Positions 22,690-35,659 of a DNA stretch of 64,000 nt are shown in pieces. The stretch comes from Lutraria lutraria (Eukaryota; Mollusca; Bivalvia; Venerida; Mactridae): positions 8,603,029 through 8,667,028 of the forward strand of contig OZ026843.1 of the NCBI GenBank assembly GCA_964023205.1, read 5' to 3'. Position 1 is the first letter of the stretch, and every line of letters begins with the position of its first letter. The notes beneath the pieces are model-generated. The model was not told the DNA's origin. It saw only the letters and a list, made by a program, of their open reading frames with translations, and made no database searches. Both the position numbers and the translations under genes were made by a program.

Positions 22690-24030
22690 TTGTAACTTGC
22701 GGTGGGTGGGGAAGGCCAGAACATCAAAACTGTACTCGCTAAAACTCGAGAACTAATTGCTGGATTTAAATAATTAAAGTTATTTGACTTTGTTGATACA
22801 TGATTGATGGTTGCCCGAAGTTTCAATGCTGTCAGATTAGATTATATATCTTAATTTATGTTTAAACTGATGTCACCCTTAAAGTCTGATTATTCGAGTG
22901 AAATTCTAGTCCTAGCAAATACATCAAAACTGTACTCGCTAAAACCTCAGAACTATTAATTTGATTTCTATGATTCAAGTTATTTTGACTTTGTTGATAT
23001 GTGGTTGATGGTTGCCGGAAGTTTCAATCCTCTCAAATGAGGATAATTACCTCAGAATTCAAATCAAAATGGTTACGCTTTAAAGACTGAAAGTTTCAGT
23101 GAAATTCCTGGCCGAGTCATAATATCAAAACTATACTCGCTAAAACTCGAGAACTAATTGCTGGATTTCAAAAATTCAATTTTTTTTTACTTTGTTGATA
23201 CATGATTGATGGTTGCCCGAAGTTTCAATGCTCTCAGATTCGATTATATGTCTTAATTTATGTTTAAACTGATGTCACCCTTAAAGTCTGATTATTCGAG
23301 TGAAGTTCTAGGCCTAGCAAATACATCAAAACTGTACTCGCTAAAAGCTAAGAACTATTCGTTTGATTTCTATGATTCAAGTTATTTTGACTTTGTTGAT
23401 ATGAGGTTGATGGTTGCCCGAAGTTTCAACACTCTTAAATGAAGATATTTGCCTCAGAATTCAAATTTAAAATGGTTACGCTTTAAAGACTGAAAGTTTC
23501 AGTGAAATTCCTGGCCGATTCATAACATCAAAACTGTACTCGCTAAAACTTGAGAACTATTAGCTTTATTTCTATAATTCCATTATTTTAGACTGTGATA
23601 ATGTGTGATTGATGGTTGCCCGAAGTTTCAACACTCTCAAATGAGGATATTTCCCTCAGAATTAAAATATAAATTGGCTACCCTTTAAAGACTGAAAGTT
23701 TCAGTTAAATTCTAGGCCGGGTCATAACATCAAAACTGTAGTCGCTAAAACTTGAGAACCGATCGTTTGATTTCTTTAATTTCAGTATTTTAGACTGTGA
23801 TAATCTGTAATTGATGGTTGTCAGCAGTTTCAACACTTAAATGAGGATATTTGTCTCGGAATTCAAATTTAAAATGGTTAATTTCCCTTTAAAGAATGAA
23901 AGTGAAATTCAATGCCAAATAACAACATCTGTCTAGAAACCTGTAGCTGCTAAAATTTGAGAACTGTTAGGCTGGTGTTAGCTTGATTTCTCTAATTCCA
24001 GTATTTTAGACTGCGATAATCATAATTTTT
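22690..24030 (+). repeat. ~200-bp satellite array, about seven units
   Basis: The anchor atcaaaactgtactcgctaa or close variants starts at 22723, 22922, 23124, 23325, 23527 and 23729, with a degraded one at 23927. Spacings are 198-202 bp. Units 1 and 3 are alike, and 2 and 4 are alike, so the array grew partly as a dimer. Each unit also contains a gattgatggttgcccgaagt block and a ctttaaagactgaaag block. It lies entirely inside the hAT-like element. Confidence 0.88.
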
Positions 24031-24108
24031 TTCAGACAGTGAGACTTTGCGAAAAGGTAAAAACATGTCTGACAAGCTTGAAACTTCCGTCAGGGAAAAG
24101 AAATCTGT

Positions 24109-24134
<26 letters not shown>
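24109..24134 (+). repeat. (CA)13 microsatellite
   Basis: Thirteen CA units after the ~200-bp array. Confidence 0.92.
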
Positions 24135-24139
<5 letters not shown>

Positions 24140-25469
24140 AAGAAATATATCAAAATATTTTGTCTGTTTTAATGTATATTCTTTGAAATATTTAATTTTA
24201 GCCCTTGAAACTAAAAAATGTGTTTATTCTATACAAGAAAAATTAAATATATATATATTTTATTCTACTGATTTATTTGACACCTGTAGTTTTTCAAGTA
24301 AACTTCGTGATTTATTGGGTATTTCTTTTTCGCAAACACATTGTTTTTTTAAATAATTGATTTTTCATTCTTGAATGTTATCTGATAGTACACATATATT
24401 AGTCTTGAAGTGTCACACATGTCAGCTGTAATAAACAATGCATGACCATTAAAAACTTTTGGTGACACATGTTTCTGATGATATCTATGGACCCATACTG
24501 TTCTGGGACCAGTAATTCCCTTGATTGCATAATCCCTAATATGGTAAACAAAACAAATTTTCACGCAAGATAGCCACCTGATGTTAACTTCAAAGGCCTG
24601 CCAAAATAACAAAATGTATATGGCATTGAAAAAAAAACTACCGGGGGTAAAATCATATTTGTTAGTATTTTTTTCAATATGGTTCATGTCGATATTAATA
24701 ATATTATGCGATGACATATTAATAGATAAGCAACGCGCCGAACATCTATATGCAGCATTAGTAACAAAATTCCACAAAAAAATAAAAAATCCATAGATCT
24801 GTCATCTTTAAGATGATTCAGCCATACATGTTTTTTGGTGACATTGTCAGTTTGCAACTGTTGTTTGTTGGAAACAGATTAATTGTTTCCATAATCGGTA
24901 TATTCACCAAAAGTAATCTTAAATTTAGACATTCGTCATGCCATGAGAGAAAGTCTGAAGAAGACGTGATGTAAGTACTAGTGTTACTCAGAAAATAAAT
25001 TACAGAGACAGAGAAAAAACATAATTGGCAACTGCATGTCGTGTTTATATAAGGTCAATATACCAACTTCACACCTTCAAAAATAAGTGAGAGGTGTTGA
25101 CTGATGAACAATGAATGAGGTCTATAAATTTCATTTTTTAAGGAAATTATTTTATGTCGCTAAACAGAATAATCCACATTGTACACAAGCATCAATAAAA
25201 AATCGGTCATATTGTATAGTCGAAAACAGCATAGATATATTAAAGACCCTAAATTATTATAAGTCTTTTTGTTTTCGATAATGTCACTCGCATGCCCTTT
25301 CCGAATTGCCATTATTTATATATACTGTATAATCGACAACACTATCCGGACTCGTACCGTGTAGACGTACTATATACCGAACTGAGCGATCACGCTAAAT
25401 ATCGCGATTGACATACGAGATATTGGGAGATTTCGCGTAGTTGCCTATCTCTTGTATTATACGTCTCTG

Positions 25470-27935
25470 GCATTACCTTCTAAATGCTTTTTGTCATATC
25501 ATTGGAAATAATTTCTTCATAGCATTACCTTCTAAATGCTTTTTTGTAATAGCATTGGAAATAATTTCTTCATAGTATTACTCTCTAAATGTTATTTTCA
25601 TATCATTGGAAAATAATTTCTTCATAGCATTACCTTCTAAATGCTTTTTTGTCATATCATTGGAAATAATTTCTTCATAGCATTACCTTCTAAATGCTTT
25701 TTTGTAATAGCATTGGAAATATTTTCTTCATAGCATTACCTTCTAAATGCTTTTTTGTCATATCATTGGAAAATGATTTCTTCATAGCATTACCTTCTAA
25801 ATGCCTTTTGTAATAGCATTGGAAATAATTTCTTCATAGCATTACCTTCTAAATGCTTTTTTGTCATATCATTGGAAATAATTTTTTCATAGCATTACCT
25901 TCTAAATACTTTTTTGTCATATCATTGGAAAATAATCTTTTTCATAGCATTACCTTCTAAATGCTTTTTTGTAATAGCATTGGAAATAATTTCTTCATAG
26001 CATTACCTTCTAAATGCTTTTTTGTCATATCATTGGAAATAATTTCTTCATAGCATTACCTTGTAAATGCTTTTTGTCATAGCACTGGAAATAATTTCTT
26101 CATAGCATTACCGTCTAAATGCTTTTTTGTCATATTATTGGAAAACAATTTCTTCATAGCATTACCTTCTAAATGCTTTTTTGTAATAGCATTGGAAATA
26201 ATTTCTTCATAACATTACCTTCTAAATGCTTTTTTTGTAATAGCATTGGAAATAATTTCTTCATAGCATTACCTTCTAAATGCTTTTTTGTCATATCATT
26301 GGAAAAAAATTCTTCATAGCATTACCTTCTAAATGATTTTTTATCATATCATTGGAAAATAATTTCTTCATAGCATTACCTTCTAAATGCTTTTTTGTAA
26401 TAGCATTGGAAATAATTTCTTCATAGCATTACCTTCTAAATGCTTTTTTGTCATATCATTGGAAATAATTTTTTCATAGCATTACCTTCTAAATACTTTT
26501 TTGTCATATCATTGGAAAATAATTTTTTTCATAGCATTACCTTCTAAATGCTTTTTTGTAATAGCATTGGAAATAATTTCTTCATAGCATTACCTTCTAA
26601 ATGCTTTTTTGTCATATCATTGGAAATAATTTCTTCATAGCATTACCTTGTAAATGCTTTTTGTCATAGCACTGGAAATAATTTCTTCATAGCATTACCG
26701 TCTAAATGCTTTTTTGTCATATTATTGGAAAACAATTTCTTCATAGCATTACATTCTAAATGCTTTTTTGTAATAGCATTGGAAATAATTTCTTCATAAC
26801 ATTACCTTCTAAATGCTTTTTTGTAATAGCATTGGAAATAATTTCTTCATAGCATTACCTTCTAAATGCTTTTTGTCATATCATTGGAAATGATTTCTTC
26901 ATAGCATTACCTTGTAAATGCTTTTTGTCATATCATTGGAAAATAATTTCTTCATAGCATTACCTTCTAAATGCTTTTTTGTAATAGCATTGGAAATAAT
27001 TTCTTCATAACATTACCTTCTAAATGCTTTTTTGTCATATCATTGGAAATAATTTCTTCATAGCATTACCTTCTAAATGCTTTTTGTCATATCATTGGAA
27101 AATAATTTCTTCATAGCATTACCTTCTAAATGCTTTTTTGTAATAGCATTGGAAATAATTTCTTCATAACATAACCTTCTAAATGCTTTTTTGTCATATC
27201 ATTGGAAATAATTTCTTCATAGCATTACCTTCTAAATGCTTTTTGTCATATCATTGGAAAATAATTTCTTCATAGCATTACCTTCTAAATGTTTTTTTGT
27301 TATAGCATTGGAAATAATTTCTTCATAGCATTACCTTCTAAATGCTTTTGTCATATCATTGGAAAATAATTTCTTCATAGCATTACCTTCTAAATGCTTT
27401 TTTGTAATAGCATTGGAAATAATTTCTTCATAACATTACCTTCTAAATGCTTTTTTGTCATATCATTGGAAATAATTTCTTCATAGCATTACCTTCTAAA
27501 TGCTTTTTGTCATATCATTGGAAAATAATTTCTTCATAGCATTACCTTCTAAATGCTTTTTGTCATATCATTGGAAAATAATTTCTTCATAGCATTACCT
27601 TCTAAATGCTTTTTTGTAATAGCATTGGAAATAATTTCTTCATAACATAACCTTCTAAATGCTTTTTTGTCATATCATTGGAAATAATTTCTTCATAGCA
27701 TTACCTTCTAAATGCTTTTTGTCATATCATTGGAAAATAATTTCTTCATAGCATTACCTTCTAAATGTTTTTTTGTAATAGCATTGGAAATAATTTCTTC
27801 ATAACATAACCTTCTAAATGCTTTTTTGTCATATCATTGGAAATAATTTCTTCATAACATTACCTTCTAAATGCTTTTTTGTCATATCATTGGAAATAGT
27901 TTCTTCATAGCATTACTCTCTAAATGTTTTTTTTT
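25470..27935 (+). repeat. ~53-bp minisatellite, about 46 units
   Basis: Unit cattaccttctaaatgc-ttttttgtcatatcattgg-aaataatttcttcatag, with two common variants (gtcatatcattgg and gtaatagcattgg). Variant units recur in the same order about 587 bp apart (ttgtaaatgc..gcactgg at 26061 and 26648), so blocks of about eleven units were copied. Units are not a multiple of three and have no long ORF. Confidence 0.95.
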
Positions 27936-28256
27936 TCATGTAACAAATCAAATTTTAGACGACCCCACCTTAGCCTCAATCTACTGTTAACATGCCCCTA
28001 GTAAACAAGACCGACATAAAGATGTCGAATCCATTTAAGCAAATGGTATACTTGTTTATTTTGTATATAATTTTCTGTTTTATTGTTTCTCTTTGTTTGG
28101 AGAATCTGTCTTCACTAGTGGTAATATTGTATACATGTACAGGGAAGAAAACAATTTTCTACATTCAAACTTACCTGATTCAGAAATATTTGTATTGTAT
28201 CTTTGATAGCACATGGAACTGGGATGGACGAGAATACAACTTTTTAAATTTATCAA
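27936..28256. other. Possible LINE leader sequence
   Basis: 320 bp between the minisatellite and the LINE endonuclease. It may be the LINE 5' region or older DNA. A 90-codon ORF here is hydrophobic and unrecognised. Confidence 0.3.
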
Positions 28257-30011
28257 ATGGATAGTTTAGAAATAAGTTCATTAAATGTAAGAGGTTTATG
28301 TAACGTAGAGAAAGGAACAAAGATATTTGAATGGTTGAAAAACCTGAACAGCCAAATATATTTCCTACAAGAAACTCACTCTTCAAAAGTCTTGAACTTG
28401 AAGGGCAACTGTTTTTTAGTGGTTTAAAATCTAACAGTGAGGGGGTAGGTATTTTAGCTCACCCCAGTTGTGATATTGATTTCAATAACAAAAGAGAAAT
28501 TGTAATTGGGAGACTTATAGCAGTTGATATCAAAATAAATGACAAAAATATCACTCTGGTAAATGTGTATGGTCCAAATAATGACGACATAACTATATTT
28601 GATAAATTAGAGTCATTCTTACTTAAAAATAACGAAAGAGATTTTATCATCGGTGGTGACTTTAATACAATAATAGATAATGCTTTAGACAAAAAAATGG
28701 TAACCAAAAAAACTCATAACAAATGTAGAAAAAAAATTAAATCTTATAAATTCCTGTAATGTTGTCGACATCTAGCGAAACAAACACCCACAAAAAAAAC
28801 CACAATTTACTTGGCATTCAAATACAAAACCAACCATCCATTGCAGGTTGGACTACTTTTTAATCTCTGACAGTCTGGCTACATCCGTCAAAAAAAACAT
28901 GCATCCAAACTTCATACAGAACAGATCACTCACTTATTAAATTGGAAATACAAACATTAACATCACAAAAAGGAAAAGGATATTTTAAGATAAACAATTC
29001 ATTACTTTTAGAAAATCAATACCAGATACAAATACAAAATACGATAACATCAACAGCAGAAATTAATAAAAATGGCGCGCCCGATACACTGTGGGAAGTC
29101 ATAAAGGGAAATATAAGAAATGAAACCATCAAATATGCCGCATATAAAAACAAAGCAGAAAAAAATGAAGAAAAAATATTATTACAAGAAATTAATGACT
29201 TGGAAGATGAGCTCGCTCAACAAAACGTAGACGTTGATAACATTACAGCTATGATAACAGAAAAAAAATTATTACTAGATCATATCAACGATAAAAAAAT
29301 AAACGGACAAATATTAAGATCAAAAGCTATTCACGTAGAACAAAACGAAAACAATTCTCAATATTTTGCAAATTTAGAAAAACATAGATCACATAAAAAA
29401 GCTGTACACAAATTAACAGTCAATAGTAAGGAAATAACCAACAAAGATGATATACACTTAATGCAGAAGTTGACTATTATACCAAGATATACAATAAAAA
29501 ACAAATAAATGTGAACCTAATGAAAGAATTCTTACATAAACCAATAAACACCCTTGATGAAACAGAAAAGCAATCGTGTGAGGGGCTCATTACAGAATAT
29601 GAATGCAAACTAGCGATCAAAGAAATGCAAAACAAGAAAAGTCCGGGCTCAGACGGATTGAGTGTAGAGTTTTATGAATTATTCTGGAACTATATCAGTC
29701 AGTATTTAATAAATTCATTAAACCATTCTTTTGAGATAGGAACACTAACCCAACTTCAAAGACAAGGAATTATTACACTCATCCCCAAACCAAATAAAGA
29801 TCTTGACCAAATTTCAAATTGGCGTCCAATCACCCTGTTAAACATAGATTATAAAATTGCAACTAAAGTTATCGCAAATAGAATTAAAAAGATCCTACCA
29901 TCAATTATAAGCAGTGACCAAACTGGATTTATGCAAAATAGATACATCGGAGAAAATGTCAGGACAATATTTGAAGTTATTGAATACGTCCAATCTAAAA
30001 ACAAGACTAAT
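28257..30011 (+). pseudogene. Tx1/L1-like LINE ORF2: endonuclease and N-terminal half of RT
   Basis: The ATG at 28257 starts MDSLEISSLNVRGL, the classic endonuclease opening, followed by FLQETHSS, VNVYGPNND, IGGDFNTIID, CRLDYFLIS and TDHSLIKLE. After a lysine-rich linker (28942-29508) the RT begins: NKKSPGSDGLSVEFYE, LIPKPNKD, NWRPITLLN and DQTGFMQNRYIGEN. Frame changes near 28400 and 28730, a TAG at 28771-28773, another frame change near 28920 and one near 29509 break the ORF. Coding stops abruptly at 30011 inside the RT palm and resumes in frame at 38301. Confidence 0.9.
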
Positions 30012-31374
30012 TTTGATGCAAAGCATCAAAGACGGCGCACATGTTGTTTCAAGTACAAGATATTTTACGTAAGAATAAATAATAAATTTTGAGAATGTGG
30101 ATGTCTAGTGTGAACAAGCTTTTACTTTGATTTGGCCTTCTAGCCTTATCTGACCCATTATAAAATCTGACCTAGATTTTATTGATGAGCATCATGACAA
30201 ATTTTCTACAAAATTTTGTCATATTTGTAACTAGATTACCCAAGTATGACGAAAGTTGTTTCAAACATGCATCATGTTACTATGTGACAAATGAGCAAAA
30301 ACAAACCCTCTCATGAAAGAGATGTTTCTAAAATGCCAGCCAAGTAGTCATTCATGTTAAAGGTCTCAATCAATACAGGTCATACACAGATGATAACCAA
30401 TTTTCATGTAAAGTTTGAAGATCTTATGCCCCACCATGCACAAGTTACTTATTGTAAGGAGACTGTTTTGTTGTCTGAAGGAAAACCATTTGTTCAACCT
30501 ACCCAACAACAACTGACTTGTACAAAGCAATATATTCCCAAATGTTCGAACTGGGCATATATAAGAAAAAAAGAAAAGTATGTATAACAAGTTAAAATAA
30601 ATTTATTATCAAAAATGCATTCTTATGCAACAACAAATGTTAAGTTTATTAAAGAGATTAGTTAAACTGATACAAAAATAGTTACTAATTGCACTTTGTG
30701 GAGGTATAACAGCACATTCACGAAAGTTGAAAGTTTTAAGACGAAATGTGCATTAAATAAGATTTAAAAAGGAAACATGTACATGAAACAGTACAGTCAC
30801 AACAATACTATAAATTCATATTAAACACAGTTGAGCAAATGTGCACTTAAGCTTGAGCAAACAGCATACCTGAATGTTACTTTTTATGATAGTGAAAATA
30901 CAAACTTATACATCACAATACTTAAAATAATGTTTTATTTTACAAAATTGATTGCTATGAATAATTTTTAATACATTGAAATAGAAACATATTAGAATTT
31001 GCAAAAATTATGTTATATCTAATTTGTATCATTAGTTCAGCATTCCTTCGACACTTACAACTGGCACAAGTAAAATACTAAAAATTAGTTTTGACAATTA
31101 AAACAAAACATTATTATGAAGTATGTGTAATGAAAACATAGTGTTAATAATAATAATAATGTTCTAAGATTGGTTATCACAAAGTACATAGCAAGCTAAA
31201 ATGGTGGATTTAAGATGGCCCTATATCACTGTCATGAGTATTTACTCCAACAATCCAAATGGAAAAATCTCAATTGCCTATACAAAGTTTCTATGTTTTA
31301 TCAGGTGACCAAATTAAATACTGACCTTATTCAGCCACTAATATCTGGTGAAAATTGCAAGCTCTACTTGGGAA

Positions 31375-31910
31375 AATAATCAATGGTCAATGGTTTAACA
31401 AAAATAAAGTCTTTACAGTTTAAATGGAAAAATGCAATAGGAAAGATTGAATTGCTTATGATATTATAAGAGTTACAAAAAATAAATTAGCAACATTTAT
31501 ACCAAGACAGTCCTGTAGTCTGGTACACACACAAAAATATACATATTTACAAAGAAATGTAAAGATAACAATAGTGAGAGGAGAACTAAAATATAAGAGA
31601 ACTTTTTTGCACTTTCCTTAAAGCTTTATACAGATATACATTTGAGGAAATAATCAATGGCACATGGATTATTAAAAATGATTTTTATGAGTTTAAATGG
31701 GAATAAAAAGAAACATGTCAAAGTTGAAAAAATGATTTTTTATGAGATCATACAAGTCGTAATGAAAACATGATTAACAACATCTCTACCAAGAAAGTCC
31801 TGTAGCCTGGTCTACACAAAACACAAGCAATATATATATACATAGACATATTTACTAAGATATGTAAACAGCAACAATGGACAAGATAAAGCTCAAAGTC
31901 TGATCTCTGG
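31375..31910 (+). repeat. Diverged tandem duplication, ~270-bp unit
   Basis: Two successive blocks share aaataatcaatgg, agtttaaatgg, accaaga.agtcctgtag.ctgg and catatttac.aagaaatgtaaa in the same order. It is non-coding in all frames as far as I can see. Confidence 0.6.
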
Positions 31911-32639
31911 TAAGTTTTCTATTACTTTCCAAATGAATCTTTACCCCAGATGGCCCAGTACCTAACTTTAACATAATTTAATGACAGAAAGACTGTTAAT
32001 ATACAGAAGGAAAAAGTATCAGAAAAGTTTATATTTCATTTTGTTATAGATGAACTAGAGCAATGAAAGTCCTACAGTATAATAAACCAAAGTGTTGTTT
32101 TTTACCATACAATAAATATTGTAGCACAATGGCATTTGGTTAGAAATAAATAGCCATGGTCAGTGTTCCTATAATCATTTGTTGGTAAGAAGTTTCATAA
32201 ATATGAATTGAAGAAATTGACTATCAAAGCAATAATCCTTAATTTTTCTATGTTTCTTATTAGGTTTACTGATCACTTGCATAACAAACATATATAAAAA
32301 AACCATCATGTTGTATTACCTGATTTCTTGGTAAAATTAATTTTCATTTAAAAAATCAATCATGGGTATGTTTTTACTCAAAAATAACTAAAAATTGCAT
32401 GCACTGTCAAAAACAATTTTTTCTTACAGGCAAAAATTGTACTGTGAACACACAAAAATCTATAATTTTTATTAAAATCTTTAGTCATACTATTGTCTAA
32501 AATGCTAATTTCTGGTTTTAGGCTTCTTTCCAAAATGTAATTATACCTTTAAAGCAACAAACATCTAAAATGTAAATATGTTAAATTAGAAAAATGTCTG
32601 CATGGTAAATTTGCATGTTCTGAAGAGTATATATTTATT

Positions 32640-32905
32640 TATTTATTTTTTCACAATATTATAGAAGTTTGTCCCAGAAAATTTTGCTGTAAAATTTACT
32701 GGCAACGACTCCACCATGCTGAACAATAGATCATCATCTTCTTCTTGTGGTAACTTCCCAAATAATTTAACTAAATCATCTTAAGGTAACATCCTTTGAG
32801 AAATTGTCTCTATTGACTGACAACTTGCATCTGTAAGTTCTTGATCCTTTTGTTCCTTCGCAAGTTGGACATACACCTTCCACTAACTTCTTCTTGCGAC
32901 AAGCT
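32640..32905 (-). pseudogene. Unrecognised coding-like exon remnant
   Basis: On the minus strand a good acceptor (ttatacatttacag, ending near 32906) opens into VEGVCPTCEGTKGSRTYRC, which has a CxxC pair. After a frame change comes LFGKLPQEEDDDLLFSMVES, followed by SLPVNFTAKFSG. The biased, hydrophilic composition and the acceptor suggest an old exon, but stops interrupt both frames. I do not recognise the family. It lies inside the 8.29-kb insertion. Confidence 0.35.
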
Positions 32906-34069
32906 GTAAATGTATAAATAAAACACTTATTTATATATAAACAGGAACACAAAACAACACATGACTGTGTATTCTATACACAATGTCTTTCCCTTTGACA
33001 ACATATGAAAATCAGTCAGAACTATTATGTGGTTTATGACCAAAACATATGTTTCCCACACAGACATCCGTATACATGACATTTTAACAATTATTGATTC
33101 TATTCATGAACTCGACCACTTACCAAATTTAAACAGTTTTTTTGGACTATTATAAATTTAATGTAAGCCAGTTGGCTTTCAAATCTGAAATATAGAAATT
33201 CAAGCACTTTTCAGGGTTTGTATGAAACCCACAACTAATAAACAGTGAAAATAAAGTGTAATCCAAAAAGTAGTATGCCTATAGACGATTCTATTTCCAT
33301 CAATTAGACCGCCGCCATTGTTTTATCACGTGACCGTCCGCCATTACAGGAGTGAAAGTTCCTAAGAAGTATGCGAGTTGATTACCGATAAAAATCTATA
33401 ACCGCAAGTTTTTGTCTGTAAAAATGACACAGAAGGAGCAATTTCGTTAGTATTTGCTAGCGGAGTAGTGTATAATAATGAATATACCTGTAAATAAATG
33501 ATTTGCCTATCTTGTGTCTTTTATTATTTGTTTAATTGCTAATATGAGACCTCAGACTGTTTCTACCTGCCTTCATAAGCAGAAAATGAATGCTTGATCA
33601 GATTTTAATTATTCGATTGAATATCTGGTCCTTGGCTTTTGAACAGACATGCATTAGCGTGTGATGATGATGGTGCTCGTCGTAATTTCTTTATTTTCTT
33701 CATAATGATGGTGGTGGTGATCATGTGCTGGTTGTGATAAAAACTTTGTTGCATGAATGTGATTGTTTAAAACTACGTTTTCCTTTCAGAACTGCATGAT
33801 GACAAATTTAATGTGATGTATTCGTTGTCAATTTCATATTCCTGTGTCCACTTTTTGGAATATGTCACATCTGACACGTGTGATATATTCGGTCGAATTT
33901 TTCACTTGTGTTACGTATTCGATCTGTGACATGTGTGACTCGATCAACAATAGTTAATCAATAATAACAAGGACTTATATACACACATGTATGTATATAA
34001 GTCCTTGATAATAAACAACAACAGTTCATGAAAAAAATTAAAACAAAGTAATTTTAAATCACAGTTCTT

Positions 34070-34430
34070 ATAGCTTTTTACTGATATAACATCTAGCTGA
34101 TAATGATTTTACATTTTATTTTCAAATTATAGACAAGTGACACCCTTTGTTTATTTAGTCTATATCGTACGTGTACCTAAAACAATCACCAAGGTCCCAA
34201 TATGCTACTATTAATCCAATTCCACATCATTAAAACATCAGATAAGATGTCACACGTATATACTGTCACAGCAGGTTTTATGATACCGAGACAGAAAAAC
34301 AGGAAATTGACAGCGGACTTCAAAAAGAAGCACCGACACTTAAGATGACTGTGTAATATGGCAAACCTAAGTGTGATCGTGTGATCAATTAATTAGCGAC
34401 TTTCAGTTGTTCAATTAAAATTATGGATCA
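34070..34430 (-). repeat. Inverted copy of the 12.9-kb dispersed repeat
   Basis: The reverse complement matches 12901-13265 along its whole length (for example gctttttgaagtccgctgtc-like and tagtagcatattgggacctt blocks). Divergence is moderate, so the copies are old. Confidence 0.75.
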
Positions 34431-34489
34431 CTGCATGATACAAATGATATACTCCATGGGTGCTTATGCCTTATCGTTAATAAGTAAGT

Positions 34490-35103
34490 AAGTAAGTTTA
34501 TTGACTTATATATATATACATGTATCTCACCAAGTGTAAATTACAAATACATATAAAACAACATAATAACACATGGTATAGTAGTAGTGGTATGACATGT
34601 AGTAAAGCATCTAAATTATACGTAGAATGAACGTTAATCATGACATCTATAAAATATTACTACGACACTGAAAAATATAAATTAACAATATTTAAATTAA
34701 CAATGATAATCTTTCAACTGGAACTATCAAAACTGTTAAAACAATTTATAGAAAGTTCACGTTTAATATAATAAAGTATTTCTCTTATGATTAGCCTGAA
34801 AAATATATCTACTTAAATTCCTAATAATGTTTATATTCTTCCATATCTACAAGTTTCAATTCTTAGGTTATGCGAAGATGTTCTAAGTCTAGTCATTTGA
34901 CGTCGAAGTTTTTTACATTTTATCATATCAAGGTATTTTTCTATTTTTTGTATATGTACGTAAGTGGTTAAGAACACTACTGGAAGAAAGATCTGTGAAA
35001 AATTTCTGTCTGAAACAATCGACAATATAAATAAAAAACTATTTTGTAAAATACCTGCGATATGCGTAAAGACAAACTGAATATCATATTTATTTAAAAT
35101 CAT
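34490..35103 (-). pseudogene. LINE 3' remnant
   Basis: A 3'-tail-like start (agtttattgacttatatata) is followed on the minus strand by the segment LRRQMTRLRTSSHNLRIETC. It matches FRSCLAAFRSSSHNLLIERG of the LINE at 45.9 kb. The zinc-binding motif that should follow is gone. This is a truncated CR1/jockey-like copy inside the 2.4-kb TIR element. Confidence 0.7.
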
Positions 35104-35659
35104 TGCAATGAACTCTGTACAGTGATTTATTTTATGTATACAACTATGGTTTAGTTTTTAAATCTATAAATGGCTAAATATATATGACTGGATAATAAAC
35201 AACGAAGAAGTTATACTACGCCTTCCTATTCATTTTCTGTAGTTTTCACTATTTTACTAAAGATGTACATTATGTTTGTTTGAATTAATGTTCACAATGA
35301 AATGGAATTGTTTTATTGATTATGGCAATGAAATATCGGAACATTGTGATATTAGTTTACTAAATTTTACAATGATATATTGACAATTTAATAATGCTGT
35401 ACTTCTATAATTTGTGTTAAAATGTATGTCGCTATGTGTCTGGCACGGTGAATTTCCCATTCATTTAGTCTTTTTTTTTATTGTTAGATCAGTCAAACAC
35501 AACACATTGTCTACCACCACCGCGTTTATAAGGCATTTTTACTGATTTATTTACTATCAGTTTCTTTGTGTTTTCACTCCTGTAATGGCGGATAGGAGAT
35601 TGAAGAGTACTTTTTCAGGGGAGGTAAATCGTACAAAATTTAAAAATAGAATCGTCTAT

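Larger units (their letters stand above)
22372..25469. mobile_element. hAT-like element, 3.1 kb, 30-bp perfect TIRs
   Basis: The first 30 bases (CAGAGACGTATAATACAAGA..) and the last 30 are perfect inverted repeats, with weaker pairing continuing inwards (aatctcgtatg...cacgcgatc). The minisatellite motif gcattac is present directly on both sides (22365-22371, 25470-25476), giving a 7-8 bp target duplication. CAGAG ends plus this duplication length fit hAT. No transposase is recognisable, so it is non-autonomous. It carries a (GT)8, a ~200-bp satellite array and a (CA)13. Confidence 0.8.

Noticed and set aside
24349..24777. 142-codon minus-strand ORF in the hAT-like element as a transposase
   Set aside because: No hAT motif, dimerisation domain or BED finger, and an opposite-strand ORF overlaps it.
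25470..27935. Regularly spaced repeats resembling a CRISPR array
   Set aside because: Units are directly adjacent with no unique spacers, the period is set by the unit itself, and the setting is clearly eukaryotic.
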